Assembly: GCF_021484805.1 (NCBI RefSeq) | Contig: NZ_CP090557.1 | Coordinates: 4,662,001 to 4,726,000 of the forward strand | DNA from: Tellurirhabdus bombi | GTDB taxonomy: Bacteria; Bacteroidota; Bacteroidia; Cytophagales; Spirosomataceae | Length of the DNA: 64,000 nucleotides | Direction of reading: 5' to 3' | In this document: one piece after another, positions 28,687 through 38,700 of the stretch | Layout: the number at the start of each line of letters is the position of its first letter | Numbering within the stretch: position 1 is the first letter of the stretch | Position numbers and translations under genes: made by a program | Notes under the pieces: model-generated | Database searches by the model: none | Seen by the model: only the letters and a program-made list of their open reading frames with translations | Told to the model about the DNA's origin: nothing

Positions 28687-31600
28687 TTAGAAGCTGAGAT
28701 TTAAGCCAAAAATGAGTGACTTCGGCAAGGGCAATCCGCCGTAATCGCCCGGCTCAGGATAAGAAGAACTGCCGCTCAGGTCTGTGTTGGCTGCTTCCGG
28801 GTTGAATCCACCGGTGTACTTATCAAACCCGAAATAGTTTTCCGCCGTCACGTAAATTCGCGCTCCCTGAATACCCCGAACTTTGATCAAACTGCCTAAA
28901 TCGTAGCCTACGGTTATGTTTCTAACGCGAACATAATCAGATGAATACAACCAGTCTGTGTTTTTAATCCGCCCAAACGTTGAATACGCTTTTCCTACGA
29001 TGCCCTCGCCTGGATTTTCGGGTGACCGCCACCGATCCCGGTAGAAACCAAGTGCATTATCAATTACGCCCTGTCCCGTACGTCCCAACGCCCGACCCAG
29101 CAGCGAATAGATCGAACCGCCCGTCTGGCCTTGCACCAGCACATTTAAATCAAACCCTTTGTAACGAACTGAGTTTGTGATTCCCCAGATATAATTGGGG
29201 TTTGGATGACCAACAATAACGCGGTCGTTGGCATCAATCACACCGTCTCCATTGGCATCAAAATATTTTGGATCACCAACCGTCTGGGTGCCGTTCAACG
29301 CCGCTTTGCTGTCAATGTCCTGCTGGCTGAGGATACCAATCTGACGAACCACATAAATGCTGTTCAACGGATCACCAACGCGCAGGATCGAGTGCGAAAT
29401 ATCAAACGAAGAAGGAATCAGAATCTGCTCCTGACCACCGGCTAGCGCCACCACTTTGTTGGCGTTGTGGCTAAAATTAATCGACGTATTCCACTTCACG
29501 GCACCAACCGTGTTGCGGGTACTCAATTCAACTTCCCAACCTGTATTTCGTACGCTTCCGGCATTGCTCAGGTACGAACCAAAACCAGTTGCGCCCGGAA
29601 TCGGCACGTTTAGCAATAAATCTGTATTAAGTTTATTGTAGTAATCAAACGAAGCACTGATGCGGTTGTTGAGAACCGTTGCGTCGAAACCAACGTCGAA
29701 TGTCTCCGACTGTTCCCAGCCTAAATCCGGGTTTGTGATCCCATTGGGTGCCTGCCCAACTACCGAGACGCCATTGAAGGTATAATTGCTCGTTCCCAGC
29801 GTTGGGATGGTAGAATAGTTACCAATGTTGTAGTTCCCTGATCGCCCCCAGCTAGCCCGGACTTTCAGATCGTTTACAAATGTGACGCTTTTCAGGAATT
29901 CTTCTTCCGAAAGTCGCCAGCCCACGGACGCAGAAGGGAAAAGGCCCCATTTGGTATTGGCACCGAAGCGGGATGAACCGTCGCGGCGCAAGCTGGCCGA
30001 AAACAGGTATTTGTTATCAAAATTATATTGGACCCGTCCGAAGTAAGAAATTAATACGTTACGGCTCTCCTGCGTATTTCCCGTTAGGCCATTGGCGGCA
30101 TTCAGCGTTGTAATGGCGTTGCTGCTGAAACCTCCGTTGGAATTCAGCGTGGCCGACTCCTGTTTGTCGCTGTTGTAGGATAACCCACCCAACAAAGACA
30201 GATCGTGCTTATCTGCAAAAACCTTTGAGTATGAGAGCGTATTCTCGTTGACGAAAGTGCGTTTGCGGTAGCTATTGAACGACCCCGATGTTAAAACAGT
30301 AAGTTGGGCTAAACGCGTTGGCAGGGAACTGGTTACCGAATACGGCGTATAGGATTTTGCCGAATTGTCGGTATTATCCAGGTTAATGGTTGTCTTGAAG
30401 AAAAGTCCTTTTGCCAGTTGGTATTCGGCAAACATCGATCCCAGCGTCCGGAAACGCTTGGTCTCGCCAATGACATTCTGCAACTTGCCGATGGGGCTGT
30501 TGGCCGACGTGCTCCAGCGATACTGACCATAAAGACCCGTGTTCGGGTAAAGGCCCATCGTATCCTCCTGCACCGGCGAATAGCTCACCATCTGGTGCAG
30601 AATATTGTCTTTTCCTTCAATACCGGGATCGTTGTTAATGGAATAGGTCGGTGCAATGTTTAAGCCTAATTTCAGGTTCTTGCTTGCCGATACTTCCACG
30701 TTTGCCCGCGCCGAATAGGCTGTATAGTCTGTGTTGATGACCATGCCCTCCTGGCGGACGTAGTTTCCCGATACGTAATACTTCACAAAATCATTGCCCC
30801 CGCTCGCCGAAATCTGGTGGTTTTGCACCAATCCTTTCCGAAACGCTTCGTCCTGCCAGTCGATAAACCGCAAGCCTGGATGACCCGGTTGCGTCCAGCG
30901 ATCGTCGGTCATGTAGGTTGTATTGACCTGCCCCGCCGGTAAGCCTAAAATAGTGCGGCGTTGTTCGTTGGTTTGTACAGCTGTGCGCCCCGGTGCCGAA
31001 GCGACCCACTGGGCGTTGATCATTTCGGTAGCCCGGTCAATCCACTCTTCCGCGTTTAGCATGTCGAGTTTACGGGTACGCTCCATAAAACCGGCGTAGG
31101 TATTGAGCGTAATCTGGGCTTTCCCCGAACGTCCCCGCTTGGTTGTAATCAGCACCACCCCGTTAGAAGCCCGCGAACCATAAATAGCGGCGGCAGCGGC
31201 ATCTTTCAGGACCTGTACCGACTCAATATCATTGGGGTTCATGTTGTCCAGCGGATTACCGGAACCAAAATTTCCGGACCCGTTCGGCGCTGCCGTGGCG
31301 AGCGGAAACCCGTCAATAACATACAAAGGTTCGTTTCCCGCCGTGATGGAACCCGAACCCCGCACCTGCACACTAAAGCCTTTTCCAAGCCCTCCGCTGG
31401 TTTGCTTTACCTGCACCCCGGCCAATTGGCCAACCAGCGCCTGGTCGACCCGAAGCAGCGGACGCTGGTCGATGTTTTTGGCGTCGAAGGAAGCAACAGC
31501 GCCGGTGATGTCTGCTTTTTTGGCGGTTCCGTAGCCGATCACGACTACTTCGTCCAACGACCGGTTATCCAAATCTAATTTGACCGATATAACCGATTGA

Positions 31601-31869
31601 CCACCGATGGGTACTTCTTTGGACAGGTAGCCGATGAACGAGAAAACGAGCGTCCCGGTCTTGTCGGCTCCGTTCAGCGTGTATTCTCCATTGGCGTTGG
31701 TGACGGCCCCGTTGCTGGTTCCTTTCACAACGACATTGACGCCAGGAAGTCCTTCGTTATTCTCCGAGGCAGTCACCACACCGGATATCGTCTGCCCAAG
31801 TGCTCCCTGGACAAGCAAAAGCGCACTCAAAAAAAGTGCGGCTTTGACAGTTTGTATTAAGCTAGACAT
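28687..31869 (-). CDS. SusC/RagA-family TonB-linked outer-membrane transporter
   Basis: TonB-dependent channel importing oligosaccharides into the periplasm. From ATG 31869 the product has 1060 residues: signal peptide to about QGALG, a carboxypeptidase-regulatory-like beta domain (about 27-110), then SLDEVVVIGYGTAKKADITG and the plug, then a large barrel ending in SLIFGLNLSF. There is no N-terminal STN domain, so signalling through an anti-sigma factor is unlikely. A longer frame to 31905 adds twelve residues. It is first of the pair with SusD. A small palindrome (31907-31919) lies in its leader. Confidence 0.95.
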   Translation of the reverse strand: MSSLIQTVKAALFLSALLLVQGALGQTISGVVTASENNEGLPGVNVVVKGTSNGAVTNANGEYTLNGADKTGTLVFSFIGYLSKEVPIGGQSVISVKLDLDNRSLDEVVVIGYGTAKKADITGAVASFDAKNIDQRPLLRVDQALVGQLAGVQVKQTSGGLGKGFSVQVRGSGSITAGNEPLYVIDGFPLATAAPNGSGNFGSGNPLDNMNPNDIESVQVLKDAAAAAIYGSRASNGVVLITTKRGRSGKAQITLNTYAGFMERTRKLDMLNAEEWIDRATEMINAQWVASAPGRTAVQTNEQRRTILGLPAGQVNTTYMTDDRWTQPGHPGLRFIDWQDEAFRKGLVQNHQISASGGNDFVKYYVSGNYVRQEGMVINTDYTAYSARANVEVSASKNLKLGLNIAPTYSINNDPGIEGKDNILHQMVSYSPVQEDTMGLYPNTGLYGQYRWSTSANSPIGKLQNVIGETKRFRTLGSMFAEYQLAKGLFFKTTINLDNTDNSAKSYTPYSVTSSLPTRLAQLTVLTSGSFNSYRKRTFVNENTLSYSKVFADKHDLSLLGGLSYNSDKQESATLNSNGGFSSNAITTLNAANGLTGNTQESRNVLISYFGRVQYNFDNKYLFSASLRRDGSSRFGANTKWGLFPSASVGWRLSEEEFLKSVTFVNDLKVRASWGRSGNYNIGNYSTIPTLGTSNYTFNGVSVVGQAPNGITNPDLGWEQSETFDVGFDATVLNNRISASFDYYNKLNTDLLLNVPIPGATGFGSYLSNAGSVRNTGWEVELSTRNTVGAVKWNTSINFSHNANKVVALAGGQEQILIPSSFDISHSILRVGDPLNSIYVVRQIGILSQQDIDSKAALNGTQTVGDPKYFDANGDGVIDANDRVIVGHPNPNYIWGITNSVRYKGFDLNVLVQGQTGGSIYSLLGRALGRTGQGVIDNALGFYRDRWRSPENPGEGIVGKAYSTFGRIKNTDWLYSSDYVRVRNITVGYDLGSLIKVRGIQGARIYVTAENYFGFDKYTGGFNPEAANTDLSGSSSYPEPGDYGGLPLPKSLIFGLNLSF

Positions 31870-31906
31870 AAGGGAAATGTTAAGTGCAAATGGGTTATTG
31901 TTCAAC

Positions 31907-31919
31907 TCCGACTATCGGA
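31907..31919. promoter_or_regulatory. Short palindrome in the susC leader
   Basis: TCCGA-cta-TCGGA lies 38-50 bp upstream of the susC ATG. It may be an operator or a leader hairpin. No regulator can be assigned. Confidence 0.25.
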
Positions 31920-32040
31920 ATAATCCAAAATCAACCCAAATTTGATCTAAAAAATCAACTTAACATTCCCGCACCGTCCTGCCATTACTATTTTTTTGAG
32001 TATTTTTTGTAATTTATAAATCAGGCTAACCGAAGCGCGG

Positions 32041-32841
32041 TTATTGCTCCTTATAATCCAGTACCATGCAATTTGTACAAGCCCAGGGGCCGGTTTCCCC
32101 GTAGAAATCCAGGGTTGCCGCACCATCACCGGTGTACGTTCCGTTGCGATTTCGCACTTTTACCTTTTGGCCAGTGGGCTTATGCACGGCTGTGATCTTA
32201 TACCGTCCGATAGGCACATCCGGTATTGAGCCGTAATGCTCGGTATGCGGATCCCCCGTCCGAAGAGTGAGTATTTTTCCGGTAGAGCCGTCAATCAGCT
32301 CGCCAACAGGTGTAAACGTAAACTCAAGATTTTCTACGTCATAAAGCTGGCTTTCAATATCCTTATTCACGGAGACTGATCCCCCGTAAAAAAGACCCGG
32401 ATTATCGGGTTGCTCGCCCGACAGGTTCCACTGAAAATTACGCACGGCCCCGTCGGCTCCGGCATACCCATCGATGTTGTCCGGCGTTAAGCTCAAGCGG
32501 TAACTTTTGCCATTATACGTACGGCGTATTTCCGCAAGGGCTTTCCACGTGCTGCCTGAGGTTTTAATTCGGTAAGTCCCGTTTTTATCAGTTGTTCCTA
32601 CTAGATTCGAATTGTACAAAAGGGTATTATCCAGAATAATCGATACCCCTTCCAACGGATTTCCCCTGGCGTCAACCGCTTTTCCAACGGTATAGCCGGG
32701 GGTTAGTTTGCCACCATTAGCGTCATCGGGTTCCGGTCCGCCCCCATTTTTGGAACAGCCTCCACTCGCCAGCAGGCTGGCGAGTGAAATGCCAATCAAG
32801 ACGTTGGTGGCTGCGATTCTTAACTCTCTGTTCAAGTTCAT
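32041..32841 (-). CDS. Lipoprotein with carboxypeptidase-regulatory-like domain
   Basis: Unrecognised lipoprotein of 266 residues. The signal peptide ends in a lipobox ASGGC, followed by a flexible Gly/Pro/Asp linker. Residues about 48-115 resemble a transthyretin-like fold (GKAVDARGNPLEGVSIILDN, then GTTDKNGTYRIKTSG), as in outer-membrane carbohydrate-related proteins. The C-terminal half is beta-rich and ends ACTNCMVLDYKEQ with a CxxC pair. It lies 26 bp after the beta-helix lipoprotein gene and 171 bp before susC, so it is probably part of the surface apparatus. A glycan-binding role is inference. Confidence 0.65.
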   Translation of the reverse strand: MNLNRELRIAATNVLIGISLASLLASGGCSKNGGGPEPDDANGGKLTPGYTVGKAVDARGNPLEGVSIILDNTLLYNSNLVGTTDKNGTYRIKTSGSTWKALAEIRRTYNGKSYRLSLTPDNIDGYAGADGAVRNFQWNLSGEQPDNPGLFYGGSVSVNKDIESQLYDVENLEFTFTPVGELIDGSTGKILTLRTGDPHTEHYGSIPDVPIGRYKITAVHKPTGQKVKVRNRNGTYTGDGAATLDFYGETGPWACTNCMVLDYKEQ

Positions 32842-32867
32842 CGTATTTGTTGTTCAATTATTCATTT

Positions 32868-34070
32868 TTACTCGGCCTTCATGTTGCCCTGTGCATTCGC
32901 TTCGAACGAATTAGCCGTTGCGATGTCTTTGTTGACCTTTTCTTTCGCGTAGAAGTCCAGAAAAATTCCGTAGCCTCCGCTGCCGGTTATGGTGCAGTTT
33001 TTAATGGTGGCCACGGCGTTGGTTCCGTTCACACCCACATTGGCCTTCTGTCCCGAAACCATCGTTATACTTCCGCCATTGCTGATGGTAACGTGGTCGA
33101 GAACGTTTTGCGGACTGGGCGTAAAGCTAAAATTCAGGCCGCGCCAGAAACCAGCTTGGGCTTCAGCTCCGGTCAATGTAATCCGTTTGTCAGCGGTTCC
33201 AACGGCGTTCAGATAGCCTTTTCCTTCAATCCGAAATACAACGTCCCGCCCCATTTGCAGTGTCACGCCCGGACTCAGTTTGAGGCCCCGGTGTACAGAC
33301 AAATCGCTGGTGATTCGGTAAGGCGTTTTGTCGGCAAAACCTGCCCAAACGTCTTCGGTAGCGCTTTCGCTCAGACTGGACTTGGTTATTTCGACCACAT
33401 TGCGTCCGTTCTCGCTCGAAAAAACAGAGGCAGCATCCAGCTTTTTCACGTTCTCCGCCGATACGTAAACGCCCGCCTCGGTGTTTTTGCTGAATGTATT
33501 GGTGGCAAATGCATTTAATGAAGCGCCATCGAACACGTGCAGCCCGTAGCCATCGGAAAGGCTGATCAGGCTGTTTTTCAGCGAACTCTGGGCTTTGCCG
33601 AGCAAGGCTAATCCGGCTTTTACGGTACTGTAGGTAGCACGGCTTCCGGCGTTCAAAATTTCAACCTGGTCTAACTCGTTGGCGTTGCTTTCCGACGAAA
33701 TAACAATCCCTTGCCAAAACCCTTTTGTCGGTTCCGCCCCCACGAAACGAATCTTTTTAGCGGCCTCTCCCCGGGCAATCAAAACCCCGCCGCCCGAACT
33801 CACATCAAAGCGGGTATCGCGGGCAAAAGCAATGGTTACTCCCGGCTTAATGGTCAGTTCTGACTTAACCAGCACACTCTTATCTACTATATAATCAGGC
33901 AGTGTAGGATTGGAAACCCGATCCTCCAGAATGGTTTTCGTTGTGATTTGCTCGCTCAAGGCAAGCGGCAGAATAGCCGGCTCATCGGGTGTGGGGTCAT
34001 TCTCTTTTTTACAACTAGAAGCAAACAGGGTGGTGGCCGCGAAGATCAAGAGTAATTTGTTGTTATTCAT
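32868..34070 (-). CDS. Beta-helix lipoprotein
   Basis: Lipoprotein of 400 residues with lipobox ASSC and the charged tail KKENDPTPDEP, which resembles a surface-export signal. The mature part has repeated short strands with asparagine/glycine turns (ITGSGGYGIFLDF; VTISNGGSITM). A duplicated unit is visible: LTIKPGVTIAFARDTRFDV versus LKLSPGVTLQMGRDVVFRI, each followed by IRFVGAEPTKGFWQGI versus ITLTGAEAQAGFWRGL. This indicates a right-handed parallel beta-helix of two similar halves. Such folds occur in polysaccharide lyases, but no lyase catalytic residues are recognised. It may bind pectin. Confidence 0.65.
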   Translation of the reverse strand: MNNNKLLLIFAATTLFASSCKKENDPTPDEPAILPLALSEQITTKTILEDRVSNPTLPDYIVDKSVLVKSELTIKPGVTIAFARDTRFDVSSGGGVLIARGEAAKKIRFVGAEPTKGFWQGIVISSESNANELDQVEILNAGSRATYSTVKAGLALLGKAQSSLKNSLISLSDGYGLHVFDGASLNAFATNTFSKNTEAGVYVSAENVKKLDAASVFSSENGRNVVEITKSSLSESATEDVWAGFADKTPYRITSDLSVHRGLKLSPGVTLQMGRDVVFRIEGKGYLNAVGTADKRITLTGAEAQAGFWRGLNFSFTPSPQNVLDHVTISNGGSITMVSGQKANVGVNGTNAVATIKNCTITGSGGYGIFLDFYAKEKVNKDIATANSFEANAQGNMKAE

Positions 34071-34088
34071 ACGATAGGATATAGTTAC

Positions 34089-34459
34089 TTAATACAGCGA
34101 AACTATGCCTCCCACCTCGCTGAACGAAGCTTGTTTATGCGAACCGACAGGGCCATTATCTAAACGGCTTACCCTAATCTCTAAAAAATCGAACGGTGGA
34201 TCCAGCTGACGCGGCTTTTGCTTCAGGAAATCATCAGTTAGGACACAAATAGATCGGTCCATCCAAGCAACGGTATTTGACGATTCAGTAGATTCGGTTT
34301 CAGGATCGCCTGCAAATGGAGCTTGATATTTCGCAAACGGCAGAAAATTGTCAGGTTCTGCGGTTAATTTTGTAACTGCTCGTTGAGAGCGCGATCACCC
34401 ACGGTATTGTCAAACTGCCGAAAGGTGCTCTTATTCGCTTTGCCGCCCGGCAATGGCAC
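34089..34459 (-). pseudogene. Frameshifted gene of unknown function
   Basis: Two overlapping open stretches on the minus strand join if one base is added in the A4 run (plus-strand TTTT at 34368-34371). The first reads GKANKSTFRQFDNTVGDRAL and then hits TAA (34366-34364). The second reads KLTAEPDNFLPFAKY and continues to CVLTDDFLKQKPRQLDPPFD and SEVGGIVSLY, ending at TAA 34091-34089, only 18 bp before the beta-helix gene. The joined product would be about 125 residues from a GTG at 34459, or longer, since the frame is open to 34492. Composition is coding-like. It could be a decayed gene or a sequencing indel in a homopolymer. Family not recognised. Confidence 0.5.
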
Positions 34460-34510
34460 CCCTGTTGCCTGAACTGCCCTGTAATTGCCACCTTACAACA
34501 ACAAAATACG

Positions 34511-35290
34511 ATGATGGTTTACCGTTCACTTATCATTGACGATGAAATTCTGGCCCGACAGGCCATCCGTACGCTTTTACAGCACGAATCGGCCATTCAG
34601 GTTGTTGACGAAGCAGCCAATGGGTCGGAGGCCGTGCTGAAGATTCTCCAGCACAAACCCGACCTGATTTTTCTAGACATTCAAATGCCTGAAATGGATG
34701 GTTTTGAGGTTATGAAGGAAATCTGGGCGTATCATCAGCCGATTGTGGTTTTTACCACCGCTTATGACCAGTATGCCCTCCGCGCTTTCGAAGTCAACGC
34801 CATTGATTACCTGCTAAAACCCTTCAACGAAGTGCGCTTTTTTCAGGCGCTTAACCGCGTTCAGGAACGGTTGAACCAGCAGCGGCCTCAACCGCACGTG
34901 GAAGCGCTGATGGGGCAGTTACTGCGCGCCGAAGTTTCCGTGCCGGGAGATGCTTACCTACGCCGCATTCTTGTTAAAGAGACCGGACGAATGTGCCTCG
35001 TTAATACCGAAGATATTCAATATCTCGATGCCGATGGCAATTACATAACGCTGCATACGGCTCATAAACAACACCTTATCTACGATAGCCTGACCAATCT
35101 GGAGGCCAAGCTAAATCCAACGGATTTTGTCCGCATTCACCGCTCGCACATCATTAATCTGAATTACATCTCCGAAATTGAAACGCACTTTAACGGAGAG
35201 TACATCGTCCGGATGACTTCTGGCCAGCAACTGAAATGGACCCGCAACTACCGGGATAACATCAAAGCCTTTTACGCCCGGACAACCTAG
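34511..35290 (+). CDS. LytTR-family response regulator
   Basis: Cytoplasmic two-component regulator, 259 residues. The receiver domain carries IIDDE near residues 8-12 and the phospho-acceptor Asp56 in LIFLDIQMPEMDG, followed by TTAYDQYALRAFEVNAIDYL. The C-terminal LytTR DNA-binding domain spans about 150-255 (IQYLDADGNYITLHT; FVRIHRSHIINLNYI). Two consecutive ATGs at 34511 and 34514 are possible. No LytS-type kinase gene is adjacent, although such pairs are common. It is the only plus-strand gene within 20379-53928, and it ends 3 bp from the convergent rhaM. Confidence 0.92.
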   Translation: MMVYRSLIIDDEILARQAIRTLLQHESAIQVVDEAANGSEAVLKILQHKPDLIFLDIQMPEMDGFEVMKEIWAYHQPIVVFTTAYDQYALRAFEVNAIDYLLKPFNEVRFFQALNRVQERLNQQRPQPHVEALMGQLLRAEVSVPGDAYLRRILVKETGRMCLVNTEDIQYLDADGNYITLHTAHKQHLIYDSLTNLEAKLNPTDFVRIHRSHIINLNYISEIETHFNGEYIVRMTSGQQLKWTRNYRDNIKAFYARTT

Positions 35291-35293
35291 CGC

Positions 35294-35611
35294 TTACTCC
35301 ATGTGAAAGACTCGTTCCAGCGAACTGCTTACCGGCGAGTTATCTGGATTTGTTTCCATCAAGTCAGCCATGTAGGCCCACCATTTTTTCATGATGGGTA
35401 AGTTGGGGAGCCCATCCGCCGTGTGATCGTCCAGCCGCTTTTGAATGCCAAAAAGGGTACCGCTGGCTCGGTCCAGAAAAATAGAATAATCGCGTATACC
35501 GGCCTGCGTCAGCGCCTGGGACAATTCCGGCCAGATTTCGTCGTGCCGCCGCTGGTATTCCGCTTCGACACCCGGTTTCAGTTTCATCGTAAAAGCAATT
35601 TCCTGCATCAT
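35294..35611 (-). CDS. rhaM: L-rhamnose mutarotase
   Basis: Interconverts the anomers of L-rhamnose so that isomerase can use the sugar released from rhamnogalacturonan. The 105-residue product has the family features: MKLKPGVEAEYQRRHDEIWP with the catalytic His, GIRDYSIFLD with Tyr, GTLFGIQ, and the tryptophan pair in MKKWWAYMADLM. The isomerase, kinase and aldolase for rhamnose are not in this window. It is the last gene of the unit behind the kinase-uridylyltransferase fusion, after a 150-bp repeat-containing gap. Confidence 0.92.
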   Translation of the reverse strand: MMQEIAFTMKLKPGVEAEYQRRHDEIWPELSQALTQAGIRDYSIFLDRASGTLFGIQKRLDDHTADGLPNLPIMKKWWAYMADLMETNPDNSPVSSSLERVFHME

Positions 35612-35628
35612 TATTAGGGGTTTGATTT

Positions 35629-35766
35629 AATGAGTAAAAGAGGCAATGAGCGAATGAGCGAGTATCTAACCGATTTTCAGCCCATTAATTTAGACGATCT
35701 GTAAGCTCAATTCGTCGAAGGTCAGCTAGTTATTCACTCATTCGCTCAATCATTCATTCGCTCATT
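35629..35766. repeat. Dispersed intergenic repeat, copy 1
   Basis: A 138-bp element with an inverted-repeat layout. The left part (35629-35663) holds AATGAGCGAATGAGCGAG, and the right part (35730-35766) is built from ATTCACTC/ATTCGCTC units. The right part nearly matches 41813-41850. It overlaps the stop codon of the 35762 gene. Confidence 0.65.
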
Positions 35767-38700
35767 CAAAAACGCACAGGGACGAAATATGGTCTTTGCT
35801 CCCGTCGGTCACCCAGGCGTCCAGTTGGGCCGGATCTTTCATTTGCTGACCCCGCACGCGTGGAACCACAATGTAACCCGTTTTAACGTCGGTTAGCGCC
35901 GACATATCGCTCCATAATTTTTCAATCTGGGCAACCGGATAAATGTCTTCCTGCCCGTGTCCCCAGCGGTATTTTACATCCTTGATGGTCACGTAGGTCG
36001 GAATCCGGTGGGCCACGCTCCGCACCGCTTTCGCCAGTTGTGCCTCATCACCCGCTTGCAGGTCCTGCCGGGTTAGCCCGAACAGATTCAGTAGCGGATC
36101 GATCTGTATCCAGGTGGTCATGGTGTTGTAATAGCTCAGCGCCAGCTCATCTTCTTCACGCGGTTGGGCCAGCCCTTCCAGTAAGCGCAGATGCCCATTC
36201 ACGCGGGCCAATCCTCCCCCACGATCTTCGATGCGGCGGGGCACGACTTCAAACGTCAGCACGTTGCCCGATGCGAGGTGATGCCCCAGCGCAGCCGGAT
36301 CTATGTCGGCCCCCAACGTATCAATGTTGTGGAGCATGATCGTTTCCAGTTGTGGCTGTTCGGCCAGCATGGTCGCCAGCGTTCCGTTGCGCAACAGGTT
36401 CGATACTTCGTACCAGTGACCCAGCGGCGAGAAGCGCTGAGCGGCAATATTGTCCACATAATCAGAACCTTCGCCCTTGCCTTTTGCCCAGCCAATCATC
36501 GTCTGGCGGACGGCATCGCGCACTTTCTGCTTGTTTTCGTCGAGGGTTTCCTGCGGCATTTCCTCCCACATGAAGCGTAAATCGCGTTCCATCGGTACGA
36601 AACGTTGACCAATTGAGCGGCCCGGCGACAGATACGTAGCGCCCGAATACCCGAAGTTGCCGGTTTTTTCCAGCGTTTGCCGAATAGGTTCGTGCGTCAG
36701 ATAGCTGGTTGCAATCAGGTGCGGAAGCATCGTGTTATACTGCTCAGCTACCTTGCGCGTTTTGGCTAAGTGGATTTCCAGGAAACTCCGGTGAACGCCG
36801 TTAATCTCAACAAATGGATTGAGCGCCTTGATGACCCCCGCTCCTTTGGTCCAGCGACTTCCGACACCCGCCGCCAGACTCATCACAGCCACTTTTCCGC
36901 CCCGAATGGCTGCCTCGCCGGTTTGAACCGAAGCCGTTAGTTCTTCAAGTTGGACCGTATCGCCGGGGCGCACATCATCGATGGCCGTTTCGGCAGACAG
37001 GCGGTTCCGCGAAAGCCCAATCCGCCCTTTCTGCAAATCTTCCCGAATTTCTTCGTGCTGAATAAAGTCGAAACCATTTTCTTTTTTGATCCGGTACGCC
37101 TTTTCGTCTTCCGCGCTCCGGTTGCCCTGCGAGCTTGGATCCGACACGTTGAAGAGGTTGCTGACGATGGTTCGGAGCAAGGGATAAGCCTGGTTGTTCC
37201 GTTCGCAGTAGGTCGTAAAAAAGTCGATTTCGGCCCGCCGGATATACGAGATCGTGGTTGGATCTTTGCGCACCAGTTCCGACACGTGAATGCCGTAATA
37301 CGACTCCGGCATCAGGGCGTCGTTGCCCTGGTGCAGCGTTGCCCAGGTTCCCCGCTGGTTGATGCTCCAATTGTAAACCACCGGCTCCATCGCAAACGGC
37401 AGCGAAGCCGATAACTCTTGCTTGGTTTCCCGCAGAATATCCAGTACCGCTTCCTTATGCGCTTCGTAGCGTTCCGGGTTCACGAACATGCCCATCCCGC
37501 CGCCGGACATGCCGCCCAGCATCAGGAAGCCGTAATAGTCGTCACCGAAGCGCTTTTTAGCTTTGGCGATAATCTGCTCCGTAAAATAAGTCGACGCCCA
37601 GGGAATGATCGTTTTGATGGGTCCGCCCCAGTTGTTGGCCGTGTTGGTTCCCAGCTTTTGAATATCGCCTTCCTTGATGGCCGCCAGAATGTTGTCGAAA
37701 ATCTGGTTGGTTTGCTGCCGTGCAGCCCACTCTTTCCCGCCCCGGAGCAGGTATTTTTCCGTCACCATTTCCAGAATCGGCCCGACGTTCGATGCCATCC
37801 CGCCGTGCATCAGCACCAGCGAGTTCATGATTTTTTCGCCCATTTGCGGGTCGATAGCCTCGCCCTGCAAAACGCGGTGACGCGGCAACAGCGTTCCCCG
37901 GCTAATGCCCCATTCGGGATCGCCTTCCTGGGCAAACGTGCCCTGAATGGCTTTGATGCTTGGCCAGACCCCGCCCGAATCCTGCCAGCCACCGCCGGAG
38001 CCGCCAATCCATTCGCCCAGAATCGCCCGTGATGCAACCAGACGCCGCTCGGTTTCATCCAGACCGCCTTCCAGATTTTTGGTTTGTCCGGTTGCCCGCA
38101 TGAGCAAACTGATGATTGAGCCCAGCAAATTCGTCGATACGGCAAATCGGGAGCCTTTGGGAATATCGTTTACGCGCGTTACCAGCTCGATCCCCATGCC
38201 CGGCGCCACAATCCGCGACAGAATATCGGTCAGGGGCTGATTTGTTCCTTCGAATGAAGGCGGAATGAGGCCCGAAGCGATGATACCAGCCTTAACCAGA
38301 CTGAGATAATCGTTCCCGAAATTGAACAGATCCGCCAGATCGTGAATGTCTTTCGTAGTGTTCAGGTCGATGCTGGTGATGCGCAAAACTGGATCGGGAA
38401 TGACCCGCACGTAGCTATGCAACGGGGGCCGAATGTCTTTATCCCGACCAAAAACGCCCAGATCAATCGATAAGTTGATGACCCGCGCCCCTTCCGGATA
38501 ATCCATTCCCAAGAAGAAAATATCCGACCAGCCGCTGTGCGTGAGGTCCATCCGAACGGACGTATTTTCGTGCAGAATCGGGTAAAAAAGCGAATTAGAA
38601 GGCCGTTCCAGCAGCTTCGGATGGATGCGAATCGGGTGCTCCTCGCGGTGCCCAACCCGAAACATCCACTGATTTCCCTTGCTCGACCGCACGCTTTTGC

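Noticed and set aside
35730-35766. CRISPR-like repeats in the ATTCGCTC-rich segments.
   Set aside because: Units are 8 bp or shorter, without spacers of constant length or cas genes.
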